DNA from: Bacillota bacterium
Lineage (GTDB): Bacteria; Bacillota_E; JAJZYS01; JAJYTV01
Reading direction: 5' to 3'
DNA length: 14,554 nt
Assembly: GCA_021845645.1 (NCBI GenBank)
Contig: JAJZVM010000098.1
Location: forward strand, 1-14,554
Part shown: positions 6,897 through 13,433 of the stretch, piece by piece
Position numbering within the stretch: the first letter of the stretch is position 1
Layout: each line of letters begins with the position of its first letter
Translations under genes and position numbers: made by a program
The notes under the pieces: generated by a model
What the model saw: the letters and a program-made list of their open reading frames with translations, nothing else
Database searches by the model: none
What the model was told of the DNA's origin: nothing

Positions 6897-7603
6897 GCCG
6901 CGGCCCCAAGCGCGTCCTCGAGCGTGAAGCGCCCTTCGTAGAGGGCACGGCCGACCACGGCTCCGTCGACGCCCAGGTCGCGCAGGCGCAGCAGGTCGTC
7001 GAGGGCGCCGACGCCGCCCGCGGCGAGCACCTCGGCCCCTCGGCCCGAGAAGCGGCGCAGGAGCCCGAAGTTCGGTCCGAGCTCCGTGCCGTCGCGCTCC
7101 ACCGCCGTGACGAGGAACCGGCGCACGCCGAGGCCGAGTGCGAGCGTGAACGCGTCCTCCGGCAGGAGGCGGAGGCTCTCGCGCCAGCCGGAGGCCTGGA
7201 GGCGGCCGTGGCGGATGTCGAGCGCGACCATCAGCCGGTCTGGCCCGATCGAGGCGACGAACCGCTCGAAGGCCTCCTGGTCGCGGAGCAGCGTCCCGGT
7301 GATCAGCCACCGCACACCGCAGGCGAGGAGGTCCTCGGCCCGCCCCCTGTCGCGCACCCCGCCGCCGAGCTGGACGGACATCCCGAGCCCGCAGATCTCC
7401 GCGATGACGGCGCGGTTCGCTGCGGCAAGGTCGAAGGCGGCGTCGAGGTCCACGACGTGCAGGCGCTCCGCCCCCGCCGCCAGCCAACGGCTCGCCCAGG
7501 CGACCGGGTCGTCGCCGTAGACCCGCCGCTGACCCGGATCCCCTTCCCTCAGGCGCACGACGTCCCCTCTCGCGATATCGACGGCCGGGATGACCTGGAA
7601 CAC
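6890..7603 (-). CDS. hisA: ProFAR isomerase (HisA)
   Basis: HisA (237 residues) performs the Amadori rearrangement of ProFAR to PRFAR, step 4 of histidine synthesis. The catalytic pair is D9 (IPAVDIARGDVVRL) and D129 (LMVALDIRHG). LHVVDLDAAFD, the phosphate-binding LGGGVRD and VLAAGGVGALDDL are typical barrel motifs. The GTG start at 7603 (MFQVIPAVDI) has a strong GAGGAGG site nine bases upstream. The gene overlaps the 3' end of hisH by 55 bases, more than the usual few. A substrate-dual PriA enzyme is possible in some lineages, but nothing here argues for it, and I did not check for trpF elsewhere. Confidence 0.96.
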   Translation of the reverse strand: MFQVIPAVDIARGDVVRLREGDPGQRRVYGDDPVAWASRWLAAGAERLHVVDLDAAFDLAAANRAVIAEICGLGMSVQLGGGVRDRGRAEDLLACGVRWLITGTLLRDQEAFERFVASIGPDRLMVALDIRHGRLQASGWRESLRLLPEDAFTLALGLGVRRFLVTAVERDGTELGPNFGLLRRFSGRGAEVLAAGGVGALDDLLRLRDLGVDGAVVGRALYEGRFTLEDALGAAAC

Positions 7604-8193
7604 TGCGCCACCTCCTCGAGGAACCTGAGCAGTACTGCGCGGCCGTAGGCGCCGCTGCGTTCCGGATGGAACTGCACGCCATGGACGCGGCCCTGCGATA
7701 CCGCCGCGGGAAACCGCTCGCCGTACGAGGTCCAGGCCGCCACGATCGCAGGGTTGCGGGGCTGCGCGACGTAGCCGTGCACAAAGTAGGCCTCGCCGTC
7801 TCCCGCGCCTTGGAGAAAGCCCCCTGGCAAGGCCTCCACGTCGTTCCAGCCGGTGTGCGGCAACGGCAGGCCCGGCGCGGCGAGCCGGACGACGTCGCCC
7901 GGGAGCAGGGCCAGACCCTCGCCGCCTTCCTCGGACCGCTCGAAGAGGAGTTGCATGCCGAGGCAGATGCCGAGCAAGGGTACCTCATGCGCCAATCCGC
8001 GCAGCCTGGGCGCGAGGCCGAGCTGCGCGGCCCGCTCGGCCGCCGCCCCGAAGTGCCCCACGCCAGGCAGCACGATGCCCTCCGCCTCGTCCAGACCCTC
8101 GCCGCGGGAGAGCCGCGCCAGAGCACCCAGGCGCTCGAATGCCCAGACGACGGACTGGAGATTGCCGATGCCGAGGTCCAGGACGGCGATCAC
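7549..8193 (-). CDS. hisH: Imidazole glycerol phosphate synthase, glutaminase subunit
   Basis: HisH (214 residues) is a class I glutamine amidotransferase that feeds ammonia to HisF. The catalytic triad is visible: C77 in GICLGMQLLF, and H176 and E178 in GVQFHPERSG. GIGNLQSV at the N-terminus, LPGVGHF and PHTGWNDV are family motifs. The GTG start at 8193 overlaps the hisB stop as GTGA. The C-terminus runs about 17 residues past the usual end (after FLEEVAQ), reading a Ser/Arg-rich tail through the start of hisA. This tail has no obvious family counterpart and may be a by-product of a lost stop codon. Confidence 0.95.
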   Translation of the reverse strand: MIAVLDLGIGNLQSVVWAFERLGALARLSRGEGLDEAEGIVLPGVGHFGAAAERAAQLGLAPRLRGLAHEVPLLGICLGMQLLFERSEEGGEGLALLPGDVVRLAAPGLPLPHTGWNDVEALPGGFLQGAGDGEAYFVHGYVAQPRNPAIVAAWTSYGERFPAAVSQGRVHGVQFHPERSGAYGRAVLLRFLEEVAQCSRSSRPSISREGTSCA

Positions 8194-8768
8194 GTGATCA
8201 CTCCCTTGGTGCTGAGCATTAGGCCCGGCCGCGGCAGCGTCGCCTGGCGCAGGGCGAGCCCGAAGGCCTTGAAGGACGCCTCCCAGGCGTGGTGGCGGTT
8301 GGCTCCGGCGCGCAGCGCGATATGCAGGGTGCAAAGCGCGCCTCGGCTGAAGCCGTGGAAGAACTCCGCGAACACCTCGCCGTCGACGCCGCCAACGGCG
8401 CCAGCGGGCATGTTGGCCAGATAGGCGCCGGGGCGGCCGGAGAGGTCGAGCGCGACCTCGGCGAGGGCGTCGTCCATCGGCACCAACGCGAAGCCGTAGC
8501 GCTCGACGCCCCTGTAACCGGGGAGGTAGCCGGCGAGGGCCTGGCCGAGTACGATGCCGACGTCCTCGATCAGGTGGTGCGGGTCGACATCGATGTCGCC
8601 CGTCGCGGACAGATCGAGCGGCAGGCCCCACGTCGCGACGGCGGCGCCGAGCAGGTGGCGGAAGATCGGCACGGGCAGGGCAAGCTCCGCCGCGGCGCCG
8701 CCGAGGGTCAGTTGGACATCGGTCTCGCGCGTTTGGCGCTTCACGTGACAGGCTGGGCGCTTTTCCAC
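8190..8768 (-). CDS. hisB: Imidazoleglycerol-phosphate dehydratase, divergent
   Basis: HisB (192 residues) dehydrates imidazole glycerol phosphate to imidazole acetol phosphate, using two manganese ions. Metal ligands are present as H38, HHLIE at 64-68, H137 and HHAWE at 159-163, and the ends SGRP and LSTKG are typical. It is divergent near the first ligand: the usual FFDHML reads IFRHLL, and the following His of the family is missing. I chose the GTG at 8768 because GGGAGG lies seven bases before that GTG and the N-terminus then aligns (RPACHVKRQTRET); this overlaps hisD by 28 bases. The alternative GTG at 8744 would give a tidy GTGA overlap and 184 residues but lacks a ribosome site. It is the single-function form, without a fused phosphatase. 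Confidence 0.93.
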   Translation of the reverse strand: MEKRPACHVKRQTRETDVQLTLGGAAAELALPVPIFRHLLGAAVATWGLPLDLSATGDIDVDPHHLIEDVGIVLGQALAGYLPGYRGVERYGFALVPMDDALAEVALDLSGRPGAYLANMPAGAVGGVDGEVFAEFFHGFSRGALCTLHIALRAGANRHHAWEASFKAFGLALRQATLPRPGLMLSTKGVIT

Positions 8769-10018
8769 ACTGACACCTCCCGGAGAGATCTGAGCGCCCT
8801 GCGGTGCATCTCGAGGCCCTCGGCCCCCGCGAGCTGCTCGGCCGCCGCGAAGACCCTTCCGGCGTCGCCGACGAGACGCGTCTCGGTGCGCCTGCGCATG
8901 AACGTCTCGACGCCCAGCGAGGACGCGAAGCGGGCGCTGCCGCCGGTCGGCAGCACGTGGTTGGCGCCGGCCGCGTAGTCGCCGAGCGGCGTCGGGCAGT
9001 CGAGAAACGTGGCGCCCGCCGACGTGATGGCACGCCCCGCCAGGGTCGCCTCGCCCCACAGCTCGAGATGCTCCGGGGCGAAGGACTGGATGAAGCGGCG
9101 GGCGGCTTCGGCATCCGGCACGAGGACCGCCCCGACGCCCTCCTGCAGCAGCAGGCGGTCTTGGCCCGCCTCCCCCGCGAGGCGCAGGGTTTCGCGCGAG
9201 ACTTCGCCGAGCAGCTCCGGGCTGGCGGTCACGAGGATCGCGACGCTCTCGGGGTCGTGCTCGGCCTGCGCCAAGAGGTCCTGGGCGATCTGCGCGGCGG
9301 GCGCCGGGGGTTCTGCCCAGATCAGAAGCTCCGACGGCCCGTTCAGCCCGTCGATGCCCACGAGGCCCTGCACCTGGCGCTTCGCCTCGGTCACCCAGGC
9401 GTTGCCGGGACCCGCGATGAGGTCCACCCGGCCGAGGGTGGGGGTGCCGTAGGCCGCCGCCGCCACCGCCTGCGCGCCGCCGACGAGGTAGACCTCGGAC
9501 ACGCCCAGCTCGGCGCAGGCGGCGAGCGTCATCGGGTCGCCACGGCCCGTCGGGCCGGGCGGCGTGAGCACGGCGATCTCCCGGACACCGGCGACCTGTG
9601 CGGGCGTGACGCCCATGATGACGCTCGAGGGCAGGGGGGCCCGCCCGGAAGGGACGTAGGCGGCCACGCGGCGCAGCGGTTCTCGCCAGAGGCGGATGGC
9701 GACGCCCTGGTGCGGCGGCGGCTCGACGAGGCCTGGCGGCCGTTCGGCCTGGCAGACGGAGCGGACCCGCGCGGCGGCCAGGCGGATCGCGTCGCGGAGG
9801 GAAGGGGGCAGGCCGGCGTGCGCAACCTCGAGATCGGCCTCGCCCACCCGGTAGCCGGCAAGGTCGACCCCGTCCAGGACTCGGGTCAGGGAGCGGACCG
9901 CGTCATCCCCCCGCAGACGCACGTCGTCCAGGATCTCAGCGACGCGCCGCGCGCGTTCCGGGGCGGGAGGGGCGGTCCGCCGCGCGAGAAGTTCCGCCGG
10001 CTCAAGCGTCCGCAGCAT
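8741..10018 (-). CDS. hisD: Histidinol dehydrogenase
   Basis: HisD (425 residues) oxidises L-histidinol to L-histidine in two NAD-dependent steps and needs zinc. Zinc and catalytic residues can be read off: Q251 and H254 in AQAEHDPES, E316-H317 in FAPEHLEL, D347 in GDYAAGANHVLPTGG and H405 in GLEMHRRAL. YVPSGRAPLPSSV and IAGPGNAWVTEAKR are strong family signatures. The stretch IDGLNGPSELL carries Asn where the family usually has Ala before GPSE. The ATG at 10018 overlaps the end of hisG by 17 bases. The gene is downstream of hisG in the same operon. Confidence 0.96.
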   Translation of the reverse strand: MLRTLEPAELLARRTAPPAPERARRVAEILDDVRLRGDDAVRSLTRVLDGVDLAGYRVGEADLEVAHAGLPPSLRDAIRLAAARVRSVCQAERPPGLVEPPPHQGVAIRLWREPLRRVAAYVPSGRAPLPSSVIMGVTPAQVAGVREIAVLTPPGPTGRGDPMTLAACAELGVSEVYLVGGAQAVAAAAYGTPTLGRVDLIAGPGNAWVTEAKRQVQGLVGIDGLNGPSELLIWAEPPAPAAQIAQDLLAQAEHDPESVAILVTASPELLGEVSRETLRLAGEAGQDRLLLQEGVGAVLVPDAEAARRFIQSFAPEHLELWGEATLAGRAITSAGATFLDCPTPLGDYAAGANHVLPTGGSARFASSLGVETFMRRRTETRLVGDAGRVFAAAEQLAGAEGLEMHRRALRSLREVSVWKSAQPVT

Positions 10019-10628
10019 AATCGGCGAGCCTTTCCAGGCCGTCCCGCGCACCGGCGTACCCGATCGCGGCCAGAACGGGCGCCTCGTCGCCCGGACGGGC
10101 GGCGAGAACGGCGGCCGACTCGAGCAGCACGGCCTGCAGCCTGAGGCCGTTCGCGCGCAGGGTGGCGCCCGTCTCCACCACGTCGACGATCGCATCGGCG
10201 AGGCCGAGGGCGGGCGCCACTTCCACAGAGCCGGCCATCGCCACGATCTCCACCCGCTCACCCCTCGCCGCGAACCAGCGGCGGGTAAGCTCGGGGTATC
10301 TCGTCGCGACGCGCAGTGGCACCCCCGCTGCGCCGCGGGCAGTGGGCACAGCCAAGACCAGACGGCTCAGCCCAAAGCCGAGCCCTTCGCTCAGCCAGAG
10401 GTCCTCGCCGGAGTCGAGCGCCACGTCGCGGCCCACGATGCCGAGGTCGACCGCGCCCTGGCGCAGCAGGCCGGGAATGTCGCGGCCACGCACCAGTGCC
10501 ACCTCGATCGCGGGTCTCAGCGTCCAGATGAGTCCTCGCCCGGACCGCGACGCCGTGCCGACGCCCTGTTGCGCGAGCCACCGCCAGCCGGGCCCTTCGA
10601 GCCTGCCCTTCGCCAAGGCCAAACGCAT
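10002..10628 (-). CDS. hisG: ATP phosphoribosyltransferase, short form (HisG_S)
   Basis: HisG (208 residues) joins ATP and PRPP, the committed first step of histidine synthesis. LGIVGRD at 62-68 and the PRPP-binding DVVETGATLRANGL at about 149-162 are diagnostic. At 208 residues it lacks the roughly 80-residue C-terminal regulatory domain of long HisG, so it belongs to the short type that usually forms an octamer with HisZ, a histidyl-tRNA synthetase paralogue that provides activity and feedback inhibition. No hisZ lies in this window. The ATG at 10628 has AAGGAG ten bases upstream. It is the first gene after the 95-base regulatory gap. Confidence 0.95.
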   Translation of the reverse strand: MRLALAKGRLEGPGWRWLAQQGVGTASRSGRGLIWTLRPAIEVALVRGRDIPGLLRQGAVDLGIVGRDVALDSGEDLWLSEGLGFGLSRLVLAVPTARGAAGVPLRVATRYPELTRRWFAARGERVEIVAMAGSVEVAPALGLADAIVDVVETGATLRANGLRLQAVLLESAAVLAARPGDEAPVLAAIGYAGARDGLERLADYAADA

Positions 10629-10649
10629 GATGTGGACACTCCTTCGCTG

Positions 10650-10659
10650 TACTGCAGTA
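10650..10659. promoter_or_regulatory. 10-bp perfect palindrome in the hisG leader
   Basis: TACTGCAGTA is a perfect palindrome 22 bases before the hisG ATG, just downstream of the candidate promoter, inside an unusually A/T-rich stretch for this genome. Its place would suit an operator. A link to the neighbouring TrpR-like protein is a guess. Confidence 0.3.
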
Positions 10660-10677
10660 GCGTAATAAAGTAGAACG

Positions 10678-10707
10678 AACGTAACACAGGCAGGGCCGTG
10701 CGGTCAA
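10678..10707 (-). promoter_or_regulatory. Candidate sigma-A-type promoter of hisG-hisIE
   Basis: On the minus strand TTGACC (10707-10702, five of six matches to the -35 consensus) is followed after 18 bases by TACGTT (10683-10678, three of six). The surrounding 10660-10690 is A/T-rich compared with all genes nearby. The -35 box lies in the loop of the inverted repeat at 10689-10718. A leader of about 45 bases would result. Confidence 0.35.
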
Positions 10708-10718
10708 CGGGCCCTGCC
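10689..10718. repeat. 9-bp perfect inverted repeat between yerC-like gene and hisG
   Basis: GGCAGGGCC (10689-10697) and GGCCCTGCC (10710-10718) flank a 12-base loop, starting six bases after the yerC-like stop codon. As RNA it would be a strong hairpin, possibly ending or attenuating the hisC-yerC transcript, but no clean U-run follows. As DNA its arms bracket the candidate -35 box, which would suit a repressor site. Confidence 0.5.
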
Positions 10719-10723
10719 GAAAA

Positions 10724-11017
10724 TCAGCGGCGTGGCGTCGGGCGCGTGGGCAGCAGGCGCGACAGCACCGCGTGGTAGCCGCCAGCGCCGCGCCAGAGGG
10801 CGCGCCGCACCCGGCTGATGGTCGTGGACGAGGCGCGGGTCTCCAGCTGGATCTGCTCGTAGGTCTGGCCTTCGTAGAGCCGGCGCGCGATGTCCATGCG
10901 CAGATGGAGATCGTCGATCTCCCGTGGGGTCAGGAGATCGTCCAGCAGTTGGGCGGCCTCGTCCTCGGACGCAAGCGAGGTGAGCACCTGGAGCAGGAAG
11001 CGGTGGTCGATCTCCAT
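10724..11017 (-). CDS. yerC: TrpR-superfamily YerC/YecD-type DNA-binding protein
   Basis: This 97-residue protein resembles the YerC/YecD branch of the Trp-repressor superfamily. An N-terminal helical part (LTSLASEDEAAQLLDDLLTPREIDDL) precedes a helix-turn-helix at about 50-72 (GQTYEQIQLETRASSTTISR), followed by the family's VRRAL and GxGGYH near 80. The Pro/Arg C-terminal tail is short. The ATG at 11017 has GAGGAGG six bases upstream, and the hisC TGA lies 12 bases before it, so the two are cotranscribed. Known relatives are uncharacterised or predicted regulators of amino-acid genes. Sitting between hisC and hisG, it may repress the his genes; this is inference from context. Confidence 0.85.
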   Translation of the reverse strand: MEIDHRFLLQVLTSLASEDEAAQLLDDLLTPREIDDLHLRMDIARRLYEGQTYEQIQLETRASSTTISRVRRALWRGAGGYHAVLSRLLPTRPTPRR

Positions 11018-11028
11018 GATGGGCCTCC

Positions 11029-12108
11029 TCAGAGGGCCGGATGAACAGGGGCCAGACGGTCGAGGGCGAGGCAGAGGGCCTCGCGTTCGGGGGTGGTGCC
11101 CACGCTGACGCGCACGTGGGAAGGTGCGCCGAAGCTGCTGCCGTCGCGGATCAGCACGCCCTGCCGCCTGAGGGCCGCCGTGAGCTCCGCCGCGGATCCC
11201 TGGGGCACCTCGGCCCAGACGAAGTTGCCTTCGCCGCGGTGGACGCGGAATCCTCGGGCGACGAGAGCGGCGCCGAGTTCCTCGCGCCCCGACGCGACAT
11301 CTTCGCGCACCCGCTCGAGATAGGAGGTGTCCCGCACGGCGGCCTCGGCGGCTACGATGGCCACGGAGGAGGCGGGGAAGGGTTCGCGAACCTGGCGCAC
11401 GGCCTCTACGACCGCCGCGGGGGCGAGCAGGGCGCCGAGGCGCAGCGCGGCAAGCCCGTAGGCCTTCGAGAAGGTGCGCAGGACAGCGATGCGCTGACCC
11501 TGGCGCACGCGCTCGATCGCGTCCGGGGGGCGCCGCGCGAAGTGGACGTAGGCCTCGTCCAGCACGAGAAGGCCGTCCTCGGGCAAGACGGCGAGCAGGG
11601 CGTCGAGCGTTGCCTCGTCGAGGGTGTCGCCGGTCGGGTTGTTCGGGCTGCAGGCGAAGACGAGCCGCGGTGCGAGACGCCCCACAAGCTCCGGCAGCTC
11701 CTCGAAGCGCACCGTGTGGCCGTCGCCGGGCAGGCTGGAGACCTGGCCGCCCATCAGCGCGACGGAGTTCGCGTAGAGCGAGAAGGTCGGGTGGACGGTG
11801 ACGGCGAGATCGCCTGGTCGGACGAACGCCTCCGCCAGGCACTTGATCAGGTGGCCGCTTCCCGTGCCGAGGACGAGCTCGCCCGCGCGCAGTCCCCAGG
11901 CCGCCTCAAGGCTTCGCAGGAGGTGGGGCCCGTCCATGTCCGGGTAACGGTGCAAGGCGACCGCAGCCAGGCTCGCCCGCGCGGCGGGCGAAGGGCCCCA
12001 GGCGTTCTCGTTTGCGGCAAGGTTCACCAGGGCCTCCGCCTCAAGCCCCGCGGGGCGGCCAGGGCGGTAAGGGGGCAGTGCGGACAGTTCCGGTCGCGGC
12101 GTGATCAT
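11029..12108 (-). CDS. hisC: Histidinol-phosphate aminotransferase
   Basis: HisC (359 residues) is a PLP-dependent fold-type I aminotransferase that makes histidinol phosphate from imidazole acetol phosphate and glutamate. Motifs are LAANENAWGPSP near the N-terminus, HRYPD, ACSPNNPTG at 152-160, VLDEAYVHF with D184 and Y187, and the Schiff-base lysine K215 in RTFSKAYGLAALRLG. RVSVGTTPE near the end supplies the carboxylate-binding arginine. The ATG at 12108 has GAGGA nine bases upstream. It is the first gene of the his block, preceded by a 159-base divergent region shared with the yhdH-like gene. Related aminotransferases of aromatic amino acids look similar, but the his context settles the call. 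Confidence 0.94.
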   Translation of the reverse strand: MITPRPELSALPPYRPGRPAGLEAEALVNLAANENAWGPSPAARASLAAVALHRYPDMDGPHLLRSLEAAWGLRAGELVLGTGSGHLIKCLAEAFVRPGDLAVTVHPTFSLYANSVALMGGQVSSLPGDGHTVRFEELPELVGRLAPRLVFACSPNNPTGDTLDEATLDALLAVLPEDGLLVLDEAYVHFARRPPDAIERVRQGQRIAVLRTFSKAYGLAALRLGALLAPAAVVEAVRQVREPFPASSVAIVAAEAAVRDTSYLERVREDVASGREELGAALVARGFRVHRGEGNFVWAEVPQGSAAELTAALRRQGVLIRDGSSFGAPSHVRVSVGTTPEREALCLALDRLAPVHPAL

Positions 12109-12139
12109 CCGCCTGGTCCTCCTCGCGCATCATAGGCCA

Positions 12140-12167
12140 AGATTAGCGCTTCGGCGGCCGCGGTCAA
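12140..12167 (-). promoter_or_regulatory. Candidate promoter of hisC-yerC
   Basis: TTGACC (12167-12162) is followed after 16 bases by TAATCT (12145-12140) on the minus strand, about 32 bases before the hisC ATG. The -35 box is embedded in GTTGACCGC, the same 9-mer that surrounds the candidate -35 of hisG. The -10 box is a weak match. Confidence 0.35.
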
Positions 12168-12190
12168 CCGGCAATGCTCCGCAGGGCAAA

Positions 12191-12237
12191 CCTGACCTGC
12201 AGGAGGGCAAGGTGCGGCCGCGAACCGAGAGGTCAGG
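12191..12237. repeat. 8-bp inverted repeat upstream of the yhdH-like gene
   Basis: CCTGACCT (12191-12198) and AGGTCAGG (12230-12237) form a perfect inverted repeat with a 31-base spacer, ending 30 bases before the ATG at 12268. It could be a paired operator or chance in GC-rich DNA. Confidence 0.3.
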
Positions 12238-12267
12238 CTAGGTTCGAGATGGCGAGGAGTGAGGTGC

Positions 12268-13269
12268 ATGGAGTCCACGGAGCGCTTTCCGGCCTTGCTC
12301 GCCGAGAAGGACCAGGCGGGCTTCCGCTTCGGCGAGCGCGAGATCACCGCGGCCGACCTGCCGCCCGGCGATGTCCTGGTCCGGGTCCGCTACTCGGCCG
12401 TGAACTACAAGGACGGCCTCGCGAGCGTGCCCAACGGCAATGTCGCCCGCAGCTATCCGCTGGTGCCGGGCATCGACCTCGCCGGCGAGGTGGTGTCGTC
12501 GAGCGACGGCCGCCTGCAGGCGGGAGACCAGGTGATCGCCACCGGCTACGACCTTGGCGTCTCGCACCACGGCGGTTACGCGGCGATGGCGCGGCTCCCC
12601 CTGGACTGGGTGGTCAAGCTGCCCAAGGGGCTCAGCCTGCGCCAGGCCATGGCGATCGGCACGGCCGGGCTCACGGCGGCGGCAGGCATCATCCGGCTGA
12701 TGCGCGAGGGGATCGACAGGGAGTCGGGACCTGTGCTGGTCACCGGAGCGACCGGCGGCGTCGGCTGCCTGGCCGTCGCCATGCTCGCGGGCCTTGGCTT
12801 CACGGTCGAGGCGAGCACGGGCAAGCCCGAGGCCGAAGGCTTCCTGCGCCAGCTCGGCGCAAGCGCGATCGTACCGCGTGCGGAACTGCAGCCGGAGACG
12901 GCGCGGCCGCTCGACCGCCAGAGATGGGCCGGCGCGATCGACCCCGTCGGCGGGACCACGCTCGCGACCGTCCTCAGCCGGCTGCGCTACGGCGGCGCCG
13001 TGGCCTCTGTCGGACTCACCGCGGGGCCGGCGTTCGAGACCACCGTCTTCCCCTTCATCCTGCGGAACGCGACGCTGTTCGGCGTCGAGTCCGCGTACTT
13101 GCCGATGGCGGAGCGGGAAGTGCTCTGGCGGCGCATGGCAGGCGACATGCGGCCGGGCCATCTCGACGACCTGATCACACGCGAGATCGCTTGGCGGGAC
13201 CTGCCCGACGCGCTCGCAACGATCCTGCACGGCGGTGTGACAGGACGCATCGTCGTGGCACTGCCTTAG
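12268..13269 (+). CDS. YhdH/AcuI-type acrylyl-CoA reductase (quinone oxidoreductase family)
   Basis: This 333-residue zinc-free medium-chain dehydrogenase/reductase belongs to the YhdH/AcuI group, which reduces acrylyl-CoA to propanoyl-CoA with NADPH and protects against this reactive thioester. Family signatures are YSAVNYKDGLA near residue 47, PGIDLAGEV near 71, HGGYAAMARLPLDWVVKLP, the nucleotide-binding VTGATGGVG near 156-164, and FTVEASTGK after it. The C-terminal AIDPVGGTTLATVLS and FPFILRNATLFGVES regions are also typical. The ATG at 12268 has GAGGAG eight bases upstream; an in-frame GTG at 12259 is less likely. The gene is alone, divergent from hisC. The physiological substrate is not fixed by sequence. 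Confidence 0.88.
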   Translation: MESTERFPALLAEKDQAGFRFGEREITAADLPPGDVLVRVRYSAVNYKDGLASVPNGNVARSYPLVPGIDLAGEVVSSSDGRLQAGDQVIATGYDLGVSHHGGYAAMARLPLDWVVKLPKGLSLRQAMAIGTAGLTAAAGIIRLMREGIDRESGPVLVTGATGGVGCLAVAMLAGLGFTVEASTGKPEAEGFLRQLGASAIVPRAELQPETARPLDRQRWAGAIDPVGGTTLATVLSRLRYGGAVASVGLTAGPAFETTVFPFILRNATLFGVESAYLPMAEREVLWRRMAGDMRPGHLDDLITREIAWRDLPDALATILHGGVTGRIVVALP

Positions 13270-13361
13270 CGCGGGTGGCGCATTAGAGTTCGCACAGAAA
13301 AGCGGCCCCAACCCCCTCCGACCCCCGGGGCGGCCGTCGCCCGCTGCGTATTCCTCTCATA

Positions 13362-13385
13362 GGTGGAGCCCCGCTGGGCTCCGCC
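13362..13385. repeat. Strong hairpin in the yhdH-membrane protein intergenic region
   Basis: GGTGGAGCCC (13362-13371) and GGGCTCCGCC (13376-13385) form a 10-pair stem with one G-U pair and a CGCT tetraloop. A second weaker stem, CCCGC (13396-13400) with GCGGG (13410-13414), follows, and a C/G-rich stretch (13301-13335) precedes. No T-run follows, so it is not a standard terminator. The whole 13270-13433 gap holds no gene that I can support. Confidence 0.55.
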
Positions 13386-13433
13386 ATCGGACATACCCGC
13401 CCATGGGGAGCGGGGGTTTGGGAGGGATCTGCG

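Noticed and set aside
8804..10144. 446-codon plus-strand frame antisense to hisD and hisG
   Set aside because: The opposite strand encodes complete HisD and HisG with all active-site residues; the antisense frame is a by-product of codon bias.
10629..10723. T-box or histidine-codon attenuator before hisG
   Set aside because: The gap is too short for a T-box, lacks its conserved core, and shows no small leader frame with a run of His codons.
10724..11842. Long minus-strand frame reading upstream of the yerC-like start into hisC
   Set aside because: The upstream part is a shadow of hisC; the real start at 11017 has GAGGAGG at six bases and matches the family N-terminus.
11041..12135. 364-codon plus-strand frame antisense to hisC
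   Set aside because: The translation is Gly/Ala/Arg-rich without motifs, and hisC is certain on the other strand.
13362..13385. Rho-independent terminator of the yhdH-like gene
   Set aside because: The hairpin is strong, but no T-run follows and it lies about 90 bases after the stop codon.
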